From contig NZ_PDHM01000003.1 in NCBI RefSeq assembly GCF_002573715.1, positions 62,926 to 126,925 on the forward strand: DNA of 64,000 nt. The letters run 5' to 3'. The notes below the pieces were generated by a model that was not told where the DNA came from, did no database searches, and saw only the letters and a program-made list of their open reading frames with translations. Shown piece by piece: positions 39,895 through 47,492 of the stretch. The DNA is from Paenibacillus sp. EZ-K15. Its GTDB lineage: Bacteria > Bacillota > Bacilli > Paenibacillales > Paenibacillaceae. How positions within the stretch are numbered: position 1 is the stretch's first letter; every line of letters starts with the position of its first letter. The position numbers were made by a program, and so were the translations under genes.

Positions 39895-40191
39895 GAGTTG
39901 TTCGATAAAACGCTGAATGCCCTCCTCATTACGTCTGTAATATGTCCACTGGCCCGCTCGATGGGATTCCAGTAGACCGGCCTTTTGCAATTTTACCAGA
40001 TATCCAGAAACGACCGACTGAGCGAGTCCTGTTTTATCCGAAATGGAGCCCACGCAGATACCGCCCTGAAAATCACATTTAGAAGGCATGTGATCCTGCG
40101 GATCAAAATGTTCCTCGGGATGCTTCAGCCACTCCAGGATTTTAAACCGGGACTCGTTTGATAGTGCTTTGATGGTTTGTAAGGTATCCAT
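39880..40191 (-). CDS. ArsR/SmtB-family repressor with Cys39 and Cys46
   Basis: The 103-residue winged-helix protein (KALSNESRFKILEWLKHPEE; GLAQSVVSGYLVKLQKAGLL recognition helix) has two cysteines, Cys39 and Cys46, in the loop before the recognition helices. That pair could sense electrophiles, oxidants or metals. It precedes the OYE gene on the same strand, and the two promoters share an operator-like element, so electrophile-responsive repression of the OYE gene is inferred. The DNA-binding family is certain; the signal is not. Confidence 0.9.
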   Translation of the reverse strand: MDTLQTIKALSNESRFKILEWLKHPEEHFDPQDHMPSKCDFQGGICVGSISDKTGLAQSVVSGYLVKLQKAGLLESHRAGQWTYYRRNEEGIQRFIEQLKKEL

Positions 40192-40197
40192 ATGCTT

Positions 40198-40221
40198 ATT
40201 ATATCTATTTTTATAGAAATG
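40198..40221. promoter_or_regulatory. Candidate ArsR operator upstream of its own gene
   Basis: TATATCTATTTTTATAGAAAT contains the inverted pair TCTAT/ATAGA around four A/T bases and the core shared with the OYE promoter. It lies within 10-30 bases of the ArsR start codon, fit for autorepression. Confidence 0.45.
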
Positions 40222-40311
40222 TAAATATGGTTTTTAAAAAGATGGCTATCGGAGGATACCGACGAAACCAAGCATTTATTGTTTTGCCGTATGAAGGATG
40301 CAGACTACAGC

Positions 40312-41832
40312 TTACCGTGCTCCCACAAATTCAGCTGATTTGATGCCGGCTTGGCGGCCGAAAATAATGATCTCGGCAACAGAGTTGCCACCGATCCGGT
40401 TTTGACCGTGCAATCCGCCTGTTAGTTCACCGGCTGCAAACAATCCTGGAATAGGCTTGCCGTCTTTATCCAAAACTTCCGTGTTCGTGTTGATTTTTAC
40501 GCCGCCCATGGTGTAGTGAATACCGGGGGCGATTTGGATGGCATGGTATGGCGCTCCGGACAAGTCGTTATCCATGCCTGTCGTTCTGTTGAATTCGGTA
40601 TCTTTATTGTTCTTCACCGCACTGTTCCATGTATCCAGAGTGGCTTTAAGCTGATCAGCTGGAACGCCCATTTCTTTGGCCAAAGCCTCGATCGAATCAC
40701 CTTGAATGACAAAGCCCATTTTCTCATATTGCTGAATCGCTTTGACGCGGGATTTTACCCCGGAATCAAACACAAGATAAGCCGATTTTTCAGGAAGCTT
40801 ATTGATGGCGCCGGTGACGTTGTCCCGAGTATCCAGCTCGTTTGTGAAACGTTTGCCTTGGCTGGTCACGAGGATGGCTCCTTCTCCCCGAACGGCTTCC
40901 CCGATGAGATAAGATTTCTCCTGCTGCACCGTAGGGTGAACCTGGATTTGATCCATATCGACCGTTGTACCGCCGAGTTTTTCAATCATGGTGATGCCGT
41001 CACCGGTGCTGCCTTCCTGGTTGGTGGTCACGTACCCTTTCAGATCGGACCGAACTTCGGAAATCATGTCCATATTGGCTCCGAAACCGCCGGTTGTCAC
41101 AACGACGGCATCTGCTGCAATATTTTTCTCATCATTCTCGTTGAAGATAACTTTGACGCCGTTTACCTTGCCGTCTTTTTCCGTAATATCCGTTACCTTG
41201 GAATTGACGAATAGCGGGATTTCTTGTTCTTGTACATTTTTCACCAGTCCGTTGACAAGGTATTGTCCTACCGCCGAGCCGTCCTCAGGACGGTGCGTGC
41301 GCTTTTCGTTCATGCCGCCCGTAATGGTGATATTGTTCAACCGAATCCCGATGGAATCCAGCCAATCGATCGCGCTTGCCGAATTGTCAACGAAGAAACG
41401 AAGCATGTCTTTGTCGTTGGTTCCATGACCGCCCTTTAAAGTCTCTTCATAAAATAAATCGTTGTTGTCCTTAATGCCCTGTTCTTGTTGGAACTTGGTT
41501 TCGGAAGCATTCATGCCCGAAGATGATTTTATGGTATTCCCGCCGGCAATCGGCATTTTTTTAAAAATAACCGGGTTCATGCCTTTATCTTTTGCCTCAA
41601 GGGCAGCAGACATACCTGCTCCGCCTGCACCGACGATGATGATATCATACTTTTCTTTGAGCTGATCGATCGGCGTATAACCGGTTTGGGACGCACCCGA
41701 AACGGCTGTTTCCTGGGCTTCTTCCTTTTTCTCGGTGTCCTGACTCTGATCCTGTTTCCCGCTGCCGCATCCCGCGATGGCGAGCATGAAAGAGAGAATG
41801 AGTATAAGCGTTGCTGCAACTTTCTTTTTCAC
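40312..41832 (-). CDS. Lipoprotein fumarate reductase/urocanate reductase-like flavoprotein
   Basis: A lipoprotein signal (lipobox IAGC near residue 21 of the shorter reading) is followed by a polar linker and an FAD_binding_2 flavoprotein (IIIVGAGGAGMSAALEA) with the fumarate-reductase markers RGEGAILVTSQGKRFTNEL and HGQNRIGGNSVAE. It would work outside the membrane, reducing a fumarate-like unsaturated acid. Unlike related FrdA enzymes, it has no FMN-binding or haem domain between anchor and FAD domain, so the electron donor must be separate. Start GTG 41832 follows GGAGGG; ATG 41847 overlaps that site. It is divergent from the TetR/oleate hydratase pair. Confidence 0.88.
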   Translation of the reverse strand: MKKKVAATLILILSFMLAIAGCGSGKQDQSQDTEKKEEAQETAVSGASQTGYTPIDQLKEKYDIIIVGAGGAGMSAALEAKDKGMNPVIFKKMPIAGGNTIKSSSGMNASETKFQQEQGIKDNNDLFYEETLKGGHGTNDKDMLRFFVDNSASAIDWLDSIGIRLNNITITGGMNEKRTHRPEDGSAVGQYLVNGLVKNVQEQEIPLFVNSKVTDITEKDGKVNGVKVIFNENDEKNIAADAVVVTTGGFGANMDMISEVRSDLKGYVTTNQEGSTGDGITMIEKLGGTTVDMDQIQVHPTVQQEKSYLIGEAVRGEGAILVTSQGKRFTNELDTRDNVTGAINKLPEKSAYLVFDSGVKSRVKAIQQYEKMGFVIQGDSIEALAKEMGVPADQLKATLDTWNSAVKNNKDTEFNRTTGMDNDLSGAPYHAIQIAPGIHYTMGGVKINTNTEVLDKDGKPIPGLFAAGELTGGLHGQNRIGGNSVAEIIIFGRQAGIKSAEFVGAR

Positions 41833-42234
41833 TGTGTAACCCTCCATTTTCTCTATATCTATTTAGTTGACCATAAAGAGCCAAACGAAAAAGGAGGTCG
41901 TAACGTAGAATAACGAGAAACGAAAGGGAACGTAAGCGTTGCCTTTATTCTTCGAATCTCAGATCTTCCCCGGTTGCCTCCCTCTGGTCAGCCTCGTTAG
42001 GTCCACTTCATTGTAATATAGAGCAGTCAATTAAGTGGTGAATTATTTCACAATATGTATTGAGTTTTATTTATAACGATGCCACCGGGTTACGATCTTC
42101 TCGACTTTTGCGTGTTTCCAATTTATTTTGCCTCATAGGGATACCGCTTTTTCGCGTTGAGTTCCTTTATAATGAAGATGTATAATCTGATAATTGCCTT
42201 TGTGGATGATCACGTTCTTGATTGGAGGGGTTTT
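41833..42234. other. Divergent promoter region between flavoprotein and TetR genes
   Basis: No gene is visible. The region becomes AT-rich at 42000-42080, which includes GTGAATTATTTCAC (42040-42053), a 5-bp inverted pair, a possible operator. AT-rich promoters for both directions are likely but no consensus pair stands out. Confidence 0.3.
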
Positions 42235-42801
42235 ATGGCACAAACAACAAAAAAGGCGCTTGCCCTATCGCTAAAAAAAATGCTTGAGAAAAAAACGCTT
42301 GATAAGATAACCGTTATTGATATTGTTGAGGACTGCGAAGTAAATCGCCAAACGTTTTATTATCATTTCAAGGATATTTATGATCTTGTGGAGTGGATTT
42401 GCACGAGCGAGGCTACCATAGCGCTGGATGGCAAGAAAACATATGACACGTGGCAGCAGGGCCTATTGCAAATATTTGAGTATGTGCTGAAAAACAAGGC
42501 GTTTGTGACGAGCGTCTATCATTCGATTAAACGAGAGCAGCTGGAAAGGTACCTATTTAACGTAACGTATAATCTTTTGATAGGGGTTATCGATGAAAAG
42601 GCCGTTACGATGTCGATCAGGGATGAGGATAAGTCGTTTATCGCTGACTTTTATAAATATGCGTTTGTAGGGCTGATGCTGGATTGGATTGCTAAAGGGA
42701 TGAAGGAAGAGCCCGCTGCGATTGTGGACCGGCTAAGCATTTTGATTCAAGGGGATATTTTTTTCGCGCTTGAAAAGTTTAAATCGCACCACGATTATTA
42801 G
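42235..42801 (+). CDS. TetR/AcrR-family regulator
   Basis: The 188-residue protein has an N-terminal TetR helix-turn-helix (KITVIDIVEDCEVNRQTFYYHF) and a C-terminal domain of the DhaS-like TetR_C_8 type. Start ATG 42235 follows GGAGGGG with good spacing; earlier in-frame codons lack a ribosome site. It sits 112 bases before the oleate hydratase gene, and a 17-bp palindrome lies in the gap. Fatty-acid-responsive control of oleate hydratase is inferred; such TetR/oleate-hydratase neighbours are common in Gram-positives. Confidence 0.92.
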   Translation: MAQTTKKALALSLKKMLEKKTLDKITVIDIVEDCEVNRQTFYYHFKDIYDLVEWICTSEATIALDGKKTYDTWQQGLLQIFEYVLKNKAFVTSVYHSIKREQLERYLFNVTYNLLIGVIDEKAVTMSIRDEDKSFIADFYKYAFVGLMLDWIAKGMKEEPAAIVDRLSILIQGDIFFALEKFKSHHDY

Positions 42802-42850
42802 ACAATATTAAGCTTTTGTCGAAAGTTTCGACATTAGGCGGACATTGTCT
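42800..42850. promoter_or_regulatory. Nested palindromes, candidate TetR operator before oleate hydratase
   Basis: TGTCGAAA-G-TTTCGACA (42817-42833) is a perfect 8+1+8 palindrome. Outside it AGACAAT (42800-42806) faces ATTGTCT (42844-42850). The centre lies about 90 bases before the oleate hydratase start and directly after the TetR stop, fitting an operator for the downstream gene. Confidence 0.6.
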
Positions 42851-42913
42851 ATGGGAGACCTCCGAATATTTTCTTATGATGAAGTTGCTAGAATCAATTC
42901 GGAGGTGACTGGA

Positions 42914-44683
42914 ATGTATTATAGCAATGGAAATTATGAAGCGTTTGCCCGTCCGGAAAAACCGGTCGATGTCGACAAAAAATCAGCATATCTGGTTGGA
43001 GCCGGTTTAGGCTCTCTGGCAGCTGCGTGCTTCCTTGTGCGCGACGGCCAAATGAAGGGAGAACGGGTTCACATTCTGGAGGAGCTTAGTCTTCCCGGAG
43101 GTGCCTGCGACGGAATTCATGACAGCGATAAAGGTTTTATTATTCGCGGTGGACGGGAAATGGAAGATCATTTTGAATGCTTGTGGGATTTGTTCCGTTC
43201 CATTCCGTCTCTTGAAATTGAAGGCGCATCGGTTTTGGATGAGTTTTATTGGCTGAACAAGAAAGATCCGAACTATTCTCTAATGAGAGCCACGGTTAAC
43301 CGAGGCGAGGATGCCCATACGGATGGAAAATTTGCTCTGAGTGAAAAAGCTTCGCTGGAAATCGTGAAGTTATTCTTTACTCGAAACGAAGATTTGTATG
43401 ATAAGCAAATTACCGATGTATTCACGGAGGATTTCTTTGCCTCGAATTTCTGGCTTTACTGGAGAACGATGTTTGCCTTTGAAGATTGGCACAGCGCTTT
43501 GGAGATGAAGCTTTACATTCAAAGATTCATTCACCATATTGGCGGACTGCCTGATTTTTCGGCGCTAAAATTTACGAAATATAATCAATATGAGTCATTG
43601 ATTCTGCCAATGATGAAATATTTGCAGTCGCATGGCGTTCATTTCCAATATGATACAACGGTCACGAATGTAGTATTTGATATTCAAGGTAATAAGAAGG
43701 TTGCCAAGCAAATGGTATGTCGCCGTGCTGGCAACGAGGAATATATCGATTTAACGGAAGATGATTTGGTGTTTGTGACAAATGGCAGCTGCACGGAAAG
43801 TTCTTCTTCGGGCGACCATCATCGTGCGGCTGAATTCAATCGTTCCACAGGCGGCTGCTGGGAGCTCTGGAGGAATATCGCCAAGCAGGATCCATCCTTT
43901 GGGCGCCCCGATAAATTCTGCACGAATACGGAAGCGACGAACTGGGAATCGGCAACCGTTACGACCCTTGATGACAGAATCCCGCCTTATATCAGAAAAA
44001 TCTGTAAACGCGACCCGTTCAGCGGAAAGGTCGTTACCGGCGGCATCGTGTCCGTTAAGGATTCCAAGTGGCTCATGAGTTACACTCTAAATCGTCAACC
44101 GCATTTCAAAGAGCAGCCGAAGGATCAGCTTGTGGTGTGGGTGTATGGATTATTCACCGATGTGCCGGGCGATTACGTCAAGAAGCCGATGAGAGAATGT
44201 ACCGGCGAGGAAATTACGATGGAATGGCTGTACCATATGGGTGTGCCTGAGCATGAAATTGCGGACATGGCTGCCAACTCTGCCCGCTGCATCCCGACCA
44301 TGATGCCTTACATTACGGCATTTTTCATGCCGAGAACAGAAGGAGACCGGCCAAAAGTAGTTCCGGATGGTTGCGTCAACTTCGCGTTTATCGGACAGTT
44401 TGCCGACACGGTTCGCGACACCGTATTTACAACCGAATATTCGGTTAGAACGGCAATGGAAGCCGTGTATACCTTATTAAACGTGGACCGCGGCGTACCT
44501 GAAGTATTCGGCTCCTGCTATGACGTCCGCGTACTGCTGGACTCCACTTCCAAAATGATGGACGGTAAAAAACTAACCGATTTGAAGCTTCCGTTGATCA
44601 TGAACTTATTAGAAAAGCAGGCTTTAAAAAAAGTTTCCGGAACTGTCATCGAAGATTTACTGAAACGCTATAACATCATATAG
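42914..44683 (+). CDS. Oleate hydratase (FAD-dependent)
   Basis: The 589-residue enzyme adds water to the cis-9 double bond of oleate and similar fatty acids, giving 10-hydroxy acids, and protects against antimicrobial unsaturated fatty acids. It shows the FAD motif [18 protein letters not shown], the active-site segment [16 protein letters not shown] (whose Glu acts in catalysis in the Staphylococcus enzyme) and [19 protein letters not shown]. Start ATG 42914 lies 7 bases after GGAGGT; longer readings have no ribosome site. No signal peptide is present. It follows the TetR gene and an operator-like palindrome. A strong terminator comes 40 bases after the stop. Confidence 0.95.
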   Translation: MYYSNGNYEAFARPEKPVDVDKKSAYLVGAGLGSLAAACFLVRDGQMKGERVHILEELSLPGGACDGIHDSDKGFIIRGGREMEDHFECLWDLFRSIPSLEIEGASVLDEFYWLNKKDPNYSLMRATVNRGEDAHTDGKFALSEKASLEIVKLFFTRNEDLYDKQITDVFTEDFFASNFWLYWRTMFAFEDWHSALEMKLYIQRFIHHIGGLPDFSALKFTKYNQYESLILPMMKYLQSHGVHFQYDTTVTNVVFDIQGNKKVAKQMVCRRAGNEEYIDLTEDDLVFVTNGSCTESSSSGDHHRAAEFNRSTGGCWELWRNIAKQDPSFGRPDKFCTNTEATNWESATVTTLDDRIPPYIRKICKRDPFSGKVVTGGIVSVKDSKWLMSYTLNRQPHFKEQPKDQLVVWVYGLFTDVPGDYVKKPMRECTGEEITMEWLYHMGVPEHEIADMAANSARCIPTMMPYITAFFMPRTEGDRPKVVPDGCVNFAFIGQFADTVRDTVFTTEYSVRTAMEAVYTLLNVDRGVPEVFGSCYDVRVLLDSTSKMMDGKKLTDLKLPLIMNLLEKQALKKVSGTVIEDLLKRYNII

Positions 44684-44722
44684 TCGAAGTTCCATTGTCA
44701 AAGATGATATGGAGCATCAACG

Positions 44723-44758
44723 AGCGCACCAATCCCAAGATTGGTGCGCTGCTTTATT
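44723..44758 (+). terminator. Terminator of the oleate hydratase gene
   Basis: AGCGCACCAATC and GATTGGTGCGCT form a perfect 12-bp stem with a CCAA loop, followed by GCTTTATT. Confidence 0.82.
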
Positions 44759-44872
44759 CTACATAAAAAACTGGAGCATCCTCAGATGTTATAATATAGG
44801 TAAACATTGCAAAAATGAAGGAGCGGGGTGCTATAAATTAGATGCGGAGATGAATTTCGAAACTTTGCGCAG

Positions 44873-45835
44873 TTGAACAACTTTATGAAGTATGGCGGGT
44901 TCATCGAAATGCCTGAGAACCAGGGAATCCCCCTCCACGAGTGGATGCTTGCCTGTCAATTCAGCAGCAGGAGCACCAAAGGCATTCGATTGGATTTTGA
45001 GTATCGGCATTGCGATTTGACGCTGGTGTATGTGCAAGATCATTACTATGGCTCTCTTCTTGATTATAAGCGACTGTCAAAAATCCAAGACAAAGATAAG
45101 ATCATAAGAAGCTGTGAGATCCATTTCTGGCCTTATTTCGAGGACTATGCGAAGGAACAGGGATTGATCATCCAAAGATGCACAAAAACCAAAAATAGCA
45201 TCAGAGCCGTATTAAGTAACGGATTGCGATTGACGTTTCATTACTCCAAGGCTCATGATGATTATCTGATCCGCGAAATAACCAGCCAGTTCGGAAACAA
45301 AAGGCTGATGAACTTATCACTTTTGGAACCCGCAATCCTTGAGATGGAGAGTTTGAATTTATCCCTAATCCAGTACTTGAAACAGGGGGGATTCTTTAAC
45401 CTTCCCGGCCATGAAAACCGCGGTTTGGACGATTTATTGATGAAGTGCTCCGCCAAAGATAGCCACAGCGGTATATCCGGCACCATTTTGGGATTTGAGT
45501 TTAAACATTGGCTGATGGAAATTTTTTACGATAACAATCGGGAGCTGATAGGGGAAAATCTGAAGTTCCTGGGCAATGTCCACTGCCAAAGCAAGGATGA
45601 AATCATAGCGGAAACCGAAATTCATTTTTGGGAACATTTTAGGCGGTACGCGGAGCAACATGGAATGCAAATCATCGAAACGTGCACAAGCCCGGATCTA
45701 ATCATTGCCTTCTTAAATACCGGATCCAATTTGCATTTTGATTATATAGAGGAATACGGGGATTACTTGGTGAGCGTGATCGAAGGCGACGGGGCGAAGC
45801 ATAGGGATACTTATAGAAAAATGTATAAGTCCTAA
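44873..45835 (+). CDS. Uncharacterised protein made of two internal repeats
   Basis: I do not recognise a family. The 320 residues consist of two similar halves of about 150 residues: GGFIEMPENQGIPLHEW against GGFFNLPGHENRGLDDL, CEIHFWPYFEDYAKEQG against TEIHFWEHFRRYAEQHG, and LTFHYSKAHDDYL against LHFDYIEEYGDYL. There is no signal peptide or membrane helix, so it is cytoplasmic, and it is rich in aromatic and acidic residues. The start is uncertain: TTG 44873 and ATG 44885 lack ribosome sites, while AAGGAGCGGGG at 44818-44828 precedes an ATG whose frame closes at once, hinting at a changed 5' end. It ends at a bidirectional terminator. Confidence 0.7.
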   Translation: MNNFMKYGGFIEMPENQGIPLHEWMLACQFSSRSTKGIRLDFEYRHCDLTLVYVQDHYYGSLLDYKRLSKIQDKDKIIRSCEIHFWPYFEDYAKEQGLIIQRCTKTKNSIRAVLSNGLRLTFHYSKAHDDYLIREITSQFGNKRLMNLSLLEPAILEMESLNLSLIQYLKQGGFFNLPGHENRGLDDLLMKCSAKDSHSGISGTILGFEFKHWLMEIFYDNNRELIGENLKFLGNVHCQSKDEIIAETEIHFWEHFRRYAEQHGMQIIETCTSPDLIIAFLNTGSNLHFDYIEEYGDYLVSVIEGDGAKHRDTYRKMYKS

Positions 45836-45875
45836 ATGTTGGAGTCCTGGGATTCATACGAATATGGGAATAAAC

Positions 45876-45925
45876 AAACACGATAGATCCCTGGTCCTTA
45901 TGGCCTCAGGAGACCTATCGTGTTT
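45876..45925. terminator. Bidirectional terminator between convergent genes
   Basis: AAACACGATAG and CTATCGTGTTT form an 11-bp stem; inner bases (ATCCCTGG/CCTCAGGAGA region) extend it partly. It serves the two-repeat gene on the plus strand and the small HhH gene on the minus strand. Confidence 0.8.
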
Positions 45926-45927
45926 AT

Positions 45928-46145
45928 TTATTCTTTGAAGGCTAGGCCCTTCTCGGCAAGTGCTTCGCGCAGTATTCGGATCGCTTTGGGTCCTACCCCG
46001 TGAAGCGCCAGCAGTTCTTTCTCGGATGCCTGGGTGAGGTCGGCAAGCTGATGATAGCCTGCGACGATAAGGGCTTGCCGTGCAGGTTTGCCGGCTTTAA
46101 TGGGAAAGTCGCTCTCTGCAGCCGGAGTGGGGGGGTGTCACGCAT
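45928..46145 (-). pseudogene. Small helix-hairpin-helix DNA-binding protein, frame broken at a poly-C tract
   Basis: On the minus strand ATG 46145 follows GAGAGGGA with good spacing, but after four codons the frame meets a run of seven C (46130-46136) and continues in the wrong phase. One extra C would give a continuous 72-residue protein ending GLAFKE. The C-terminal part (KPARQALIVAGYHQL, LLALHGVGPKAIRILREAL) is a clear helix-hairpin-helix, like short DNA-binding proteins common in Bacillota. In the as-given sequence the correct frame has a TGA just before the tract and no start. It may be a sequencing error, a pseudogene or a slippage-switched gene. Confidence 0.65.
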
Positions 46146-46335
46146 GGAGATCCCTCTCTTTTCGGTTGTTTTGTTAAAGCGGATATAAGGCACGAGAATG
46201 AATGGTAGACGCTAAGTTTGTAGAAATAATTAGTAAGATTATGTTATACATCTAATGTTCTGTAAAGATCGAATCCCATATTCATGGCAGAAAAGGCAGA
46301 TTCATGGAGGGTTCAGACAATCTTCATAAATTCTA

Positions 46336-46364
46336 TTGACAATCTTAATGAGAATAATTATCAT
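46336..46364 (+). promoter_or_regulatory. SigmaA promoter of the siderophore uptake genes
   Basis: TTGACA (46336-46341) and TATCAT (46359-46364) are 17 bases apart. The -10 hexamer lies inside the first Fur box. Confidence 0.75.
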
Positions 46365-46397
46365 TGTGCTGAGTATTGATAATGATAATTGTTCTCA
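46349..46397. promoter_or_regulatory. Two Fur boxes
   Basis: TGAGAATAATTATCA (46349-46363) matches the 7-1-7 Fur consensus TGATAATNATTATCA at 13 of 14 defined positions. TGATAATTGTTCTCA (46383-46397) matches at 12 of 14. They cover the -10 and the transcription start, so iron-dependent repression is expected. Confidence 0.8.
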
Positions 46398-46457
46398 ATA
46401 ATTATTATTAATAAACAATATCTACAATACATAGAGGGTATGAGGGGGAGAAATTCG

Positions 46458-47492
46458 ATGCGCAGTATGAAGGGTCTCGTGTTTATCGTATTGATATTTG
46501 CTTTGGTTTTAGCCGGTTGTGGCGGAGGCGCAGCATCCAACCAAGGAAGCGGCTCCACCGCGGCACCTAATTCGGATCAAGAGGCTGCACAGGGTGGGGA
46601 TAACACCGAGGCCACGCCGGAGACCCGAACCATTAAGCACGCCCTGGGCGAAACGGAAATCACTGGCGTTCCTAAGCGTATTGTCGCACTGGAGTGGCTT
46701 TACGCGGAAGATGTCCTTGCGCTCGGCGTTCAGCCCGTCGGCATTGCAGATATTGAGGGGATGAACCAATGGGTAAACATTCCGGTGGAGATCGGTTCGG
46801 ACGTGACCGATGTCGGCACTCGTCAAGAGCCGAATCTCGAGCTTATCGCTTCCTTGAAGCCGGACCTGATCATCGGTTTGAAATCGAATCTTGAAGCTGG
46901 CTATGATACTTACAACAGCATCGCGCCAACATTGGTATTCGATCCTTATCCGGTTGAGGGACAAGGGGACCAATATGAAGAGATGGTTAATACCTTTAAT
47001 ACGATTGCTGACGTGCTTGGCAAAAAAGACGAAGCTGCAAAAGTGCTTAGCGACCTGGATCAAACCTATGCCGACGCCAAAGCCAAGCTTGAAGCTGCCG
47101 GTATGACGGAAAAACCATTTGCGCTGGCGATGGGGTACAGTAACCAGAATGCGGTGACGTTCCGGATTTCGACGGACAATTCCCTGGCCGTCAAAATTCT
47201 GGAGCACATCGGGTTAACCAATGCCCATAAGCCTAATCAATTTGAGGTTTATGGATTTACCACTGGGGACGTAGAGGCATTGCCTGCCCTTCAGGATGCA
47301 AATTTCCTGCATATGATTCAGGATAGCGATAACGTCATCGAGAACCAATTGAAGGACAATCCGGTATGGAAAGGTCTGAACTTTGTTAAAGAAGACCGCG
47401 TGTATGCACTTGGCGGTGACATGTGGCCATACGGCGGCCCATTGTCTGCCCAAACCATGGCTCAGAAGACAGCTGATCTGCTCACAAAATGA
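46458..47492 (+). CDS. Ferric-siderophore-binding lipoprotein
   Basis: A lipoprotein signal with lipobox LAGC is followed by a low-complexity linker and a periplasmic-binding domain of the FecB/FhuD type (PKRIVALEWLYAEDVLALGVQP). It would capture ferric citrate or a ferric siderophore and hand it to the permease encoded next. ATG 46458 follows GAGGGGGAG. The 344-residue gene ends in ATGA with the permease start, so translation is coupled. The promoter carries two Fur boxes, so it should be induced by iron lack. Confidence 0.93.
   Translation: MRSMKGLVFIVLIFALVLAGCGGGAASNQGSGSTAAPNSDQEAAQGGDNTEATPETRTIKHALGETEITGVPKRIVALEWLYAEDVLALGVQPVGIADIEGMNQWVNIPVEIGSDVTDVGTRQEPNLELIASLKPDLIIGLKSNLEAGYDTYNSIAPTLVFDPYPVEGQGDQYEEMVNTFNTIADVLGKKDEAAKVLSDLDQTYADAKAKLEAAGMTEKPFALAMGYSNQNAVTFRISTDNSLAVKILEHIGLTNAHKPNQFEVYGFTTGDVEALPALQDANFLHMIQDSDNVIENQLKDNPVWKGLNFVKEDRVYALGGDMWPYGGPLSAQTMAQKTADLLTK

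Noticed and set aside
45993..46193. A 66-codon minus-strand frame read as a gene
   Set aside because: It starts at the HhH gene region but runs in the wrong phase past the C7 tract; the conserved residues are in the other frame.
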